Below the pieces are notes generated by a model. The model did no database searches, had not been told where the DNA came from, and saw only the letters and a list, made by a program, of their open reading frames with translations. Positions 23,630 through 33,178 of a stretch of DNA of 64,000 bases are shown piece by piece; position 1 is the first letter of the stretch; each line of letters opens with the position of its first letter. The stretch is taken from assembly GCA_036936605.1 (NCBI GenBank), contig JAUPFV010000005.1, positions 76,458,885 through 76,522,884 of the forward strand, in the 5' to 3' direction. A program made the position numbers and the translations under genes. Origin of the DNA: Limnanthes douglasii subsp. nivea (Eukaryota > Streptophyta > Magnoliopsida > Brassicales > Limnanthaceae).

Positions 23630-24607
23630 TACCTTGATCCCGAAGCCAACCGCAATATCATCGGGATCATCGAGGAGGAGGCAGAAGAAAGCGTCGGTAG
23701 CGTGCGTGGTTTCTGTGAATTTTTTGAGTCATTAACCGTCTTCGGGGGAGGACCAATGACGGGAGTCCCGCACTCATCTAGGAAAAGGCACTTGGTCGAC
23801 CAAACCATTCAGCTGAAAACCCAAACTTGCTTCAAAACCAGAAGTGCCCTTTCCCCGACCTCGCGCTTCGGTGACCCAAAAGCTAACCACAATATTATCG
23901 GGATCATTGAGGAAGAAGTTGAGGAGAGTATCGGTAAAGTGCGAGGCCTTTGTAATCTTTTTGAATCCCTGACAATTTTCGGGGGGGATTCGATGGCGGG
24001 AGTCACGCATTCTTCCAGGAAAAGGCACATCGTCAACTTAACCACCCAGCTGGAAGCCAGAACTTGCTTCCAAACCAGAAGCGCCCCCTCGCCGATTTTG
24101 CATTTCGAAGACGACGACATGAGGGACATAGCCGGACCGCATGAGGATGCCATTGTGATCGGGGCAGCAATCGCGGGAGAGGAGGTTCGGCGCATCTTGG
24201 TAGACACCGGGAGTTCGGCCAATATCATCTTCGCGTCTACCTTTGCCAAGTTCAGGACGCGGCCGGTGATTGCGCGATCCGACCGCACCATTGTCGGGTT
24301 TACGGGGTCAGCAGCCGACGTAATAGGAGAGTTCGAGGGCGTGGTCCAGTTGGGCCGCGGTCCATTTAAAAAGGAGGTCACGGTTTTGTTTGTGGTAGTG
24401 GACGCGCCGGCCTCGCACAACGCCATTCTTGGCCGGTCTTGGATATCGCGCATGCATGCTGTGACTTCAACAATTCATAAATGTGTGAAGTACGTGGTCG
24501 GGAACAACGTAGGAGTGGTCCGAAGCAGCCAGAAAGCAGCACGGGAATGTTACCGAGCTGCGTTGGCGCCGAAAAAAGACCAAGAGATGTTTCCGGCTCA
24601 AGAATAG
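23630..24607 (+). CDS. Element 1 aspartic protease region
   Basis: In frame with gag after the TAG. It starts with a 79-residue segment present twice in tandem (DPEANRNIIGIIEEE... and DPKANHNIIGIIEEE...), then HEDAIVIGAAIAGEEVRRILVDTGSSANIIF, with the active-site DTGSS of retropepsins at about 24208. ILGRSWISRMHAV follows, typical of gypsy proteases. The frame ends at TAG 24605-24607, and RT continues in another frame, so a frameshift lies between. Confidence 0.9.
   Translation, partial: YLDPEANRNIIGIIEEEAEESVGSVRGFCEFFESLTVFGGGPMTGVPHSSRKRHLVDQTIQLKTQTCFKTRSALSPTSRFGDPKANHNIIGIIEEEVEESIGKVRGLCNLFESLTIFGGDSMAGVTHSSRKRHIVNLTTQLEARTCFQTRSAPSPILHFEDDDMRDIAGPHEDAIVIGAAIAGEEVRRILVDTGSSANIIFASTFAKFRTRPVIARSDRTIVGFTGSAADVIGEFEGVVQLGRGPFKKEVTVLFVVVDAPASHNAILGRSWISRMHAVTSTIHKCVKYVVGNNVGVVRSSQKAARECYRAALAPKKDQEMFPAQE
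23636..24109 (+). repeat. 237-bp in-frame tandem duplication upstream of protease
   Basis: Units 23636-23872 and 23873-24109 encode homologous 79-residue segments (NIIGIIEEE.EES.G.VRG, then SRKRH, then the C.KTRSA / C.QTRSA ends). The copies have diverged visibly, so the event predates the recent insertion of the element. Confidence 0.9.
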
Positions 24608-24638
24608 CAATTAAGGGGGTCCCCCGGGATCACAACCG

Positions 24639-27600
24639 GTGGATGACCCCCGGGAGGCCCCAAGCCTTTTGACAACAGATGAGGAATGTGAACTACATCA
24701 TTTTGCAGCAGGGCAATATCTGCGGGTCGGGGTAAACCTTTTGCCGACCCTAAGGGAACAGCTATTGATCCTCCTACGAGAGAACCTAGACTTGTTTGCA
24801 TGGTGCTCGGGGGATGTCACGAGGGTACCAGAATCCTTCGCGATTCACAAGTTGACTATCAACAGAAATGTCAGACCGATCGTTCAAAAGCGTCGGGCTT
24901 TTTCCCCCGAAAAGGCAGATGTAATTCTGTAGGAAGTTGAGAGAATGACCAGCGTCGGGCATATCAAGGATGCAAAATACCCTTTATGGATCTCTAACCC
25001 CGTGCTAGTTAAAAAGAAAAGCGGGAAATGGAGGATGTGCGTGGACTTTACTGATCTTAATCGGGCATGCCCGAAGGACCCTTTCCCAATGCCGAGGATC
25101 GACCAGCTGGTGGACTTGACGTCGGGTAACTAGCTACTCTCATTTATGGACGCCTATGCCGGTTACAATCAAATTAAGCTACACTCCGCGGATCAGGAGA
25201 ATACTACGTTTATTACGGGTCGGGGACTATATTGCTACAAAGTGATGCCCTTCGGGCTGAAGAACGCTGGCGCGACATACCAAAGGCTAGTAAACAGGAC
25301 ATTCGAAGGCCAGATCGGGAGAAACATGGAGGTTTACATCGATGACATGTTGGTCAAAAGCGGGACCGATGAAGCCCATCTCGCGGATCTCAGGGAAACC
25401 TTTGGTAACCTACGAGGGATCAACCTTAAGCTAAACCCGGAGAAATGTTCCTTCGGGGTCCGATCAGGGAAATTCTTGGGATTCTTCGTCAGTGAGAAAA
25501 GAATTGAAGCAGACCCTGTCCAACTGCGAGTCCTGGCCGACATGACTCCTCCCCGAAGTGTCAAAGAAGTCCAGATCCTGACCGGGCGTCTGGCCGCCCT
25601 AAACCGATTCATTTCTCGCTCATCTGATAAGTGCGCTCCGTTTTTCAGGTCTTACGACAAGCGAAAAATTTTGTGTGGACTCCCGAATGTAACGAGGCAT
25701 TTTTAGGGATCAAAGAATACATGTCGTCCCCGAACCGTCTCACGAAGCCCACCATGGGCGAGGCTTTCTTCCTTTACATCGCGGTCACAGACTATGCGGT
25801 CAGCGCAGTTCTAATCAGCGAATCAGGGCCGACCCCAACAGCGGTGTATTTTGTGAGCAAAAGCTTGCTAGATGCAGAAACTCGGTACCTAAAATTAGAA
25901 ATAAATGGCGTTGGCCCTAGTGACGGTAGCGCGGAAAATGCGCCCGTACTTCCAAGCTCACCCTATCGTCGTCTGCACGTCCTTCCCACTCAAGTATGTT
26001 TTCCAGCGACCAGATATGTCCGAGAGAATCTCCAAATGGTCGGTAGAGCTAGGGGATTTTGATATCGATTTTGAACCCCGTACAGCTATCAAAGGCCAGG
26101 TCTTGGCCGATTTTTTAGTCGAGTTCCACTCGGAACGACCCGAGCAGGAGGAGCGTTCACAAGAAACGACGAATGGCGAATGGACCGTCCGAACCGACGG
26201 GGGGGGGGGGGGGGGGGGCGAATGTTAGTGGTTGTGGAGCGGGGATACAAATCGTGACTCCGTCGGGCGTGAGCATGCTCCAAGCCATCCGTTTTAGCTT
26301 TCATACTTCAAACAACGAAGCAGAATATGAAGCCGCTTTGCCGGGATTACGGTTGGCACAGGTGTGCGGGGCGAAACAAGTACGCCTCATAAGCGACTCC
26401 CCACTTTTGATAAACCAAGCCTCGGGGAATGCAGAGGCGCGAAAGGAACATCTGGTACAATATCTGGCGGCACTAAGAGTTTTAGCTGCTTCTTTTGACA
26501 AAATCACCTATGAACATGTCCCACGAAATGAAAACACGACAGCGGATTCCTTGGCAACAATTTCCTGCTCTAACAGCTATCCATGGGTGACAGAGCAAGA
26601 GAGCCCGTCCATCATCAAACGCCGTGAATTGGATAACCGACCTGAAATTACGTGTCAGATCTCTTCGGTCGCGACCTCTGATTGGCGACGGGATATTATC
26701 TCTTTCCTCGCTGAGGGTCGGCTCCCCGACGACACCGCTGCGGCACGAAAATTGCGTAACAAAGCGCGGGGCTACGTCCTTTTAGGGGATGTGCTATACA
26801 AGAAATCTTTTAGCCGACCTCTACTTCGATGTCTAGGATTCCATGAATCTCAAGTAATTGTGTCCGAACTGCATGATGGTGAGGGCGCGGCCCACTGTGG
26901 GTACAAGGCTCTGATTAGGAGGATTTTTCTCGCATGATTCTATTGGCCGACAGTAACGGCAGATGCGTGGCTCATAGTAAAAACCTGCGATACATGTCAA
27001 CGGTTCGGGAACGCCATCAACTTACCTGCATCTCCCCTGGAATCCATATCCGAAGGGCTGCCTTTTGACCGATGGGGAATCGACCTCGTCGGACCATTTC
27101 CAATGGCATCAGGAGGAAGGCAGACGATTGTCGTGGCGGTAGATTACTTCTCCAAGTGGGTCGAAGCCGAACCACTGTCTGCCACAAAGACCAAAGATAT
27201 TGTCAAATTCATCTGGGCCAACATATGTTGCCGGTTCGGAGTACCGCAGAGACTAACCATGGATAACGGGCCACAGTTTGATAGTGCAGAGATGAAAGCG
27301 TTCTGCACCACTCATAACATCCGGCAGTGTTTTTCTGCTCCCTTCCACCCCCAAGCAAATGGCCAGGTCGAAGTAACGAACAGAACCATTCTGGATGGCC
27401 TCAGAAAGAACCTCGAGGGAAAGGCCGGAAAATGGCCTGACTACTTGCAAGAAGTGTTATGGGCTTACCAAACTACACCCCGAACGGCGACCCAAGAGTT
27501 GCATTACGCACTGGTATATGGAATGGCCGCGGTCACTCCCACAGAGTCTATCTTTCCTTCTTTCAGGGTCGGAGCTTATCGGGAGGAAACAAATGACGAC

Positions 27601-27918
27601 AGCCGGCGGCTCGAGCTTGACCTCATAGATGAGAAACGCCATCGCGCCCATTTAAACTCTTTACATTACCAGACGCTAATGAGAAGTCGATACGCATCCA
27701 AAGTCCGTCGTCGGGAGTTTAAGGTAGGAGACAAGGTTTTGCGACGCGTTTTCCTTCACACAAAAGACAAGAGCCTCGGGAAGCTTGCCCCAAATTGGGA
27801 AGGGCCCTACGAAGTTGTCGAAAAAGTCAAGAGCGGGACGTATCGCTTACAGAATAGGCTCGGACAACTGTTAAGGCTACCGTGGAACATCGAACATTTG
27901 AAGTTGTATCTAGAATGA
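24639..27918 (+). pseudogene. pol: Element 1 pol: RT, RNase H and integrase, multiply interrupted
   Basis: RT: NPVLVKKKSGKWRMCVDFTD, then EVYIDDMLVKS with intact YIDD, LKLNPEKCSFGV and GKFLGF. RNase H: VRTDG...NVSGCGAGI, NNEAEYEAALPGLRLA, SDSPLLINQ. Integrase: zinc-binding CDTCQRFG, then catalytic D27082, D27262 and E27370 (D-x35-E), and a C-terminal WEGPYEVVEKV...YRL domain ending LKLYLE. Lesions: TAG near 24930 (ILC/Q position), TAG near 25131, a 1-nt loss in a T-run near 25642, a 1-nt gain near 25902, a 20-G run at 26199-26218 shifting frame, and TGA at 26935. All domains are recognisable but not continuously translatable. Confidence 0.95.
26199..26218 (+). repeat. 20-G homopolymer in RNase H
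   Basis: Twenty consecutive G directly after the RNase H TDG codons, where the family has a short Ser/Asn stretch. It changes the reading frame. It could be real slippage or an assembly artefact. Confidence 0.95.
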
Positions 27919-27959
27919 TATTTTGTTTACATCGTTGTATTTCATTAAGTTCAAATTTG

Positions 27960-28035
27960 TAAACGGTCGGGGATGCACTCTTTCCTACCTCGGTGGCGCG
28001 AGGAGGTTTTAACGAGGCATCAACAAAACCCGACC
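27960..28035 (+). promoter_or_regulatory. Conserved post-integrase box
   Basis: GCACTCTTTCCTACCTCGGT and GGCGCGAGGAGGTTTTAACG follow the integrase stop by about 60 nt. The same sequence with few changes follows integrase in element 2 (rc of about 63160-63250), and a degraded form is at 19665-19700. Function unknown. Confidence 0.6.
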
Positions 28036-28140
28036 ACCGCTTATATTAATCAAGAAATCTTTTTGCCTTCCAAATATTAAATTGTTACGGCTTTGGACAG
28101 CTGACGAGCTGGACATCGTCCGTTTCTGTTAATATCAATG

Positions 28141-28488
28141 GATCTACATTTTAGTTTTCCCGACCCTTTGGAAAACTTTCGATGATAAATCGATCTACAG
28201 AACCTTAAATGGTTTTTCGGTTTTCCCGATCTACATTTTAGTTTTCCCGACCCTTTGGAAAACTTTCGATGATAAATTGATCTACAGAACCTTAAATGGT
28301 TTTTCGGTTTTCCCGATCTACATTTTTGTTTTCCCGACCCTTTGGAAAACTTTCGATGATAAATCGATCTACAGAACCTTACATGGTTTTTCGGTTTTCC
28401 CGATCTACATTTTAGTTACCCCGACCCTTTGGAAAATTTTCGATGACAAACCGATCTACAAAACAACACATTGGCATCCAATGAAGAC
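28141..28488. repeat. 87-bp tandem array, four units, between integrase and antisense gene
   Basis: Units start GATCTACATTTTAGTTTTCC at 28141, 28228, 28315 and 28402. The first three are nearly identical; the fourth drifts after the first half. Non-coding. Confidence 0.92.
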
Positions 28489-28761
28489 CGAAGTACAACA
28501 TATGATAATCTTTGTACACAAATTAGCCTATAGTGTTTTATGGTTTTACCGAACCACATATACACTTCAAAATTTAAATACTACTTCAGCTTGCAGGTTT
28601 CAAGACGTACGAAAAGATATATCGAGCAAACTAAATAAATATTTACAGGGGGCCCCATGACCCCCAAACCAACAGTTAAACCGGTTCAACCAAAACAACA
28701 GCACGGGGCCCACGGCCCCCGAAGAGTTACAAAATTAAAAAAAAAAAAAACGAGGACAGTA

Positions 28762-31422
28762 TCACTGGTCCCCGTCTTCATCCCCATCCTCGTCATCGTT
28801 CTCGTCATCCTCGTCAGCTTCGTCGGATTCCCCGCAGTCGACTCCCTCGGGCCGGTCCTTCTCTGGAACATCTAACCACAATGATCCGAGGCGAAGATCT
28901 AGGAAGCGGTTGTAGAGCGACAGCACGTACGCGGCTTTGGCATCCGCAGTATCCTTATCCGACCACTGCCTACACCGGTTGATGTAAGCAACGTTTGAGG
29001 ATTTCAACTTTTGGACCTCCAGTGCCAAAGCAGCGGCGCGGTCTTCCGCGGCTTTCGTTGCCGTCTCCGAAGCCTTCACCGCGTCCTCCGCGGTTTTCTG
29101 TGCCGTCTCTATCGCCTTTGTCGCCTCCTCCGCGGCCTTTTTCGCCTCGGTAGCATTACGTTCAGCTTCGGCAGCCTGACCCTCCGCTAACGCCTGGGCC
29201 CTCTTGGCAGTTTCCACCTCCGCAGTAAGACTGGCAATCTTTGTCGCTGCTAAGGCCAACTTTTTGCCAAGCTCCTTTGCCCGACGCTCTTTCATGGCTG
29301 CCGCCACAAGCAGATTATATAGCGATAAAGCCAGACCATCAGTGCTCCGAAGAGGAAAGGGGTGCGGACTACCAAGCATTGTCAGCACCGAGAATTTTGG
29401 GCCACTTGACGAGGACGCGTCCGGATTTGAAGCCTCGGGGGGCTCAGCATCGTCGGGAATTAACACAACGTCAGCACTTGGAAGATCTCCGCCGTCAACA
29501 ACTTCATCCAGAAGTTTAGGACCTGAAGTACCCACCCCCGCGCTAACGACCGCCAGACCCTCTTTCGAAGTTTTGGCTTTCTTCACCTTGGATCCCCCCG
29601 TTTCCGCACGGTTTTTCCTTTTTTGCACCACGGCCGGATTCTGACTTACATCTGGTCGTACTGCCACGGGCCCCTCCATCCTGATCGGTTCGCCAACCAC
29701 CTCGGCTACAGCCTCCTGTCCCCCCTCTTCGTCGTCTGCCTTTGGACGCTTGCTGGGCGCCTTGTTACGTTTAGGCAGGTACAATATGTACCCGGGAAGC
29801 CCGGTTCGAGCAACCACGTCGTCCAAATTCGGAGGCATCCGCAGCTGTTCGATGGTAAGAACCTCGGATGAGCAACGCCAGAGGTTGCTCATGAACAAGT
29901 TTTTATCCATAAAGGTGCGGTGCATACCACGACCCCAGTGCCTGCGGGAGTAGCTTTTCAGCACCTCGAAAGTGGCCTCGGCAGCTTTCGAGTAGTCCTT
30001 CTTCACCCCCTGCAGCCAGTCATTCGACACTATGCAAAGGATCGGTAAATAAGTGAATCTTTCACAAAAGAAAAAAAAAAGGAAGGGTAGTACCATCATG
30101 GACCCAGGTCCGCAGCAGCTGCCTCGGGTTCTCCGAAGTATACGGAAGACCGTTTTCCCAACACCCGCTCAGGAATACGAACCGATGCTTCCACCCTTTG
30201 TCTCCTTCCAAGAAATCGTTGACAATTTTCCACTTGTTTCCAAGAGAAGAGTAGAAGAATGGGGACTTTGGGGATTTGGACAGACCCGACATGGCAATGT
30301 ACTCCTCCATCGGCATGACCCGACCTGAGAGGCGAGAAGCCATAACGCAGGACATCAGGGTATACCAAGCGTTTGGCGTCAGCTGCGACGGGCAGATTTG
30401 GAGGGTGCGGAAATAGAGCGCGATCTCAGGGTCTAAGGGGAAACGCAACCCCCAGTTGAACAGTTCGGTAAACACAACGATCTCCCTGGGTCTAACATGA
30501 ACAGGGGTCTCCCCGGGGAGCGGGAACCAAACATTGACGCACTCGGGAATTCCCCAGCGGATCAGCAGTTCTCTATGATCGGGCTCGGGGAAGTATAGGT
30601 ACTTCCCTTTGAAAAGAGAAACCACGTCCTTTGTTCGAAGCCAGCTGAAATACTTGGTGGTGATGGCTGCCGCAACTGCTTCGGGCAAGGGGTCGTCTGG
30701 GGGGTTAGCCGCGTGGCCAGCGGCAGCAACGCAGACTTCTGCTGGTGCCACATCGACTTCCGACTCTCCAGTTTCTTGGGACGGAACTTGATTAGAGCTT
30801 CGGGCAGTAGCAACATCTGGTTCTGATGGTCTGACCCGAGAGGTAGAAGCATCGGCAATACCGCTCGCCATGGCCCTATGAGCCGCTTCCACTTCCTCGG
30901 GAGTCAGCTGAAGTTTGGGCAAACCTAAAAAAGTGACCGCAGTGTTAATACCGGTCCGATACCCTCTAATCGAGGGCGTAAGTTGAACCATTTCAAGATC
31001 ATTACCTCCTACGGGGGACTTAGAGGGACCGTCTTCTCCCATTATCAAGAATTTGGATTTGCGAGCAGGTCGGGAAGCGTGCGAGTTGATGGGAGATAAG
31101 GTCGGATTTCTCGACCCAACTACCGGGGAATGAGAAGAGCTGCCGCTGGACGAAAGGATAACGGTTTCTGGGGAAAGGCTAGCCCTGGGATATGGAGAAA
31201 TTTGAGGGTCGGTTACCAAGAAAGATTCTGCAGGGATCGGGATGACAAGGACGAGATCGTGAGGAAGCGGAGCGGGAACAAAAGGTTTGGAGTTAGACCC
31301 CCAGATCAGACCAGCGCGTCGGTATTCCTCTGCTCGATCTCCGATGCTGGACCACTCTTCGAAACTCCACTAGGCTTTTTCTTTTTCTTGTTTGATTTTT
31401 GCGTCGAGTGTCCGGGTTTCAT
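28762..31422 (-). CDS. Element 1 antisense gene (putative gypsy-type transposon family), two main exons
   Basis: Opposite strand to gag-pol, between integrase and 3' LTR. Exon A 30094-31219 and exon B 28762-30029 join as GAT G|GT...AG|TG in phase 1, giving 797 continuous codons. Exon A carries the domain known from plant 'putative gypsy type transposon' proteins (PF04195-like): LLIRWGIPECVNVWFPLPGE, IVVFTELFNWGLRFPLDPEI, LCPSQL-like ICPSQLTPNAWYTLMS, GNKWKIVNDFLE. Exon B holds a basic KRPKADD segment, a long Ala/Glu coiled coil, and an acidic D/E-rich C-terminus. An earlier ATG at 31422 (MKPGHSTQKSNKKKKK) is in another frame; the N-terminus is probably damaged or spliced. Biochemical function unknown. 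Confidence 0.85.
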
Positions 31423-31537
31423 ACAACAAGCATGCCAGGACAAAGAAGGGACGGACGAGCTCTTTCTCTCTCTAGAAATGGTCTGACAGCGTTTTCTCTC
31501 TCTAAAATGCCTCTGAGAGATACCAAGGATCTTGGGG

Positions 31538-31658
31538 TATTTATAGGCGAGGTGGAAAGATCGGGGGATACCAATCGACGAAAGCGCAGCGGGAAGATGA
31601 AGAGTCTCCCTAAGAACCTAGCCTGGCAGAGAGGAGACCCGTTAGCTGGTGACACGTG
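31538..31658 (-). promoter_or_regulatory. Promoter candidate of the element 1 antisense gene
   Basis: On the minus strand CACGTG (31653-31658) is followed 108 nt later by CGCCTATAAATACCCC, with TATAAATA at 31545-31538. The ATG at 31422 is about 115 nt further. The same G-box plus TATAAAT(A) order occurs in elements 2 and 3. Confidence 0.65.
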
Positions 31659-31906
31659 CTGACCACTGACTGACAAGGGCTGACCTAAGCAGATCATCAT
31701 GAATCCACCCTCGATATGGGCCGTCGCGACCACGATCAGTAGAGACAAGCCCATCACGAGAGGCCTGGTGTGACCGATGAAGAAGCCTCGAGCATCGGGA
31801 AAATAGAACTAAACAGAACCTGAAGGGTCGGACATAAATCAAACGATCGGTGACGGCTCACTGACTAGTCTCCGCTCATGAAACTCCCGAAGATTGGGGG
31901 GGCTAC

Positions 31907-32235
31907 TGATGAGGGCGGAATTCGCCGATATAAATCATAAGGGGCCAAAGTGCAATAAACGATAGTTGATGTAGTTAACAAAGTGTTTTAGTCCTTCAAG
32001 GACCAATATGTAAAGATAAAGATAGTTGAGGGACCCTGTTTGGAGTAGTAACGGCCCACTAAGGGCCTTAAATGGGTCCACCTTATTCTAGTATAAAAGG
32101 GTGACCCACTTGCCTGAAATGGGAGATTGAATATTATTTTTTACGAATCTTCCTTTATCTCTCTACATTTTCTCTCTCTAGTCACCTCTGGCACAAGATC
32201 CCAAGTATATTCTCCAAACAACTATTTACTCATCA
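31907..32235 (+). repeat. Element 1 3' LTR
   Basis: 329 bp, differing from the 5' LTR by one inserted G and two transitions as read by eye. Preceded by the polypurine tract ATTGGGGGGGCTAC. TATA box at 32092-32099. Confidence 0.97.
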
Positions 32236-33178
32236 ATACTAGAAGGGCAAGATATATGCAAAGATAATCGATTCCTCAAAGGAAATGATTTCATGTAAAA
32301 CCAGTTTGTCCTGAATTTAACAAGGCATTAAACTATGGTACAAGACCACTAAGATTGTTATAACTAAAATCGACATGAAGTATTGCAGGGAGACATCTCA
32401 GACTTATTGGAATCGTAAGTGTGAGATAAATCAAGAGTACGGTTAAGTGCAACCATAATCTCATATCAATTAGACATGAGAATGATCAATGATATATAAC
32501 TAAAAATATATCTCAAATACTAGAATGGTGATCGAGTTATTCATATTTATATATAGAAGTGGAATATGCAATACCTATATTCTCAATAATTGAACAACTT
32601 TCCTAATTCGTGAGGGATCAAACCACGTGACATATTAAACAAAAGAAGTCTTGTATACATACAATTTGAGATTGTATTACTTTGGTGGTTGTCCAAAATT
32701 TAACCATATAAAATGAAACAATTTTTTTAATAAATTAAAGAATAGATAATTGTAATTTTTATAAAACATACTTATTTATTTGGATTAAACTTCCAAACTG
32801 CCACGGCTAACTCTATGAAAGACGACTATATTTATAAACCATAGAAAAAAAAACTAAATTTAAAAATTCAAATTCAAAATAATTTTCAAAACAAACGGTA
32901 AATCTACTCATCTTATAGGTTAACCGTTTGAATACGACTATATTTATAAACTATAGGGAAAAAAACAGCTAAATTTAAAAATTCAAATTCAAAATAATTT
33001 TCAAAACAAACTGTAAATCTACTCATCTTATAAAGCGAATTTGAATCTTTATTCACAGACAATTATAATTTGCTTCCTAATAAGCAAGGAAAAAAAAGGA
33101 GATTTACAATCTTAATTGTTTCCGAGTTAACGTGTCATTATGCTTAAACCAGTAATTACAATTTGAAGCATACCTTAG
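32236..33178. other. AT-rich spacer with a 112-bp tandem duplication
   Basis: No gene seen. GACTATATTTATAAA... units start at 32824 and 32936 and share about 100 nt, including AATCTACTCATCTTATA. The rest is 3' flank of the PMI2-like gene. Confidence 0.7.

Larger units (their letters stand above)
21425..32235 (+). mobile_element. Element 1: near-complete Tat/Retand-like Ty3/gypsy retrotransposon
   Basis: A 10.8-kb element with LTRs 21425-21752 and 31907-32235, ends TGATGAG...CTCATCA, TGGCGCC-type PBS right after the 5' LTR, and a G-rich PPT (GGGGGGGCTAC) right before the 3' LTR. Order: gag, protease, RT, RNase H, integrase (+), an 87-bp repeat array, then a large spliced antisense gene (-). 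Antisense or extra ORFs after integrase are known from Tat-lineage elements such as Grande and Retand. LTRs differ at only three sites by eye (one 1-nt indel, two transitions), yet gag-pol has several stops and frameshifts. The 5-bp flanks (GTGAC / ATACT) do not match. Confidence 0.95.

Noticed and set aside
29204..29644. Plus-strand ORF of 146 residues opposite the element 1 antisense gene
   Set aside because: Mirror of the Ala/Glu coiled-coil codons; composition explains the open frame.
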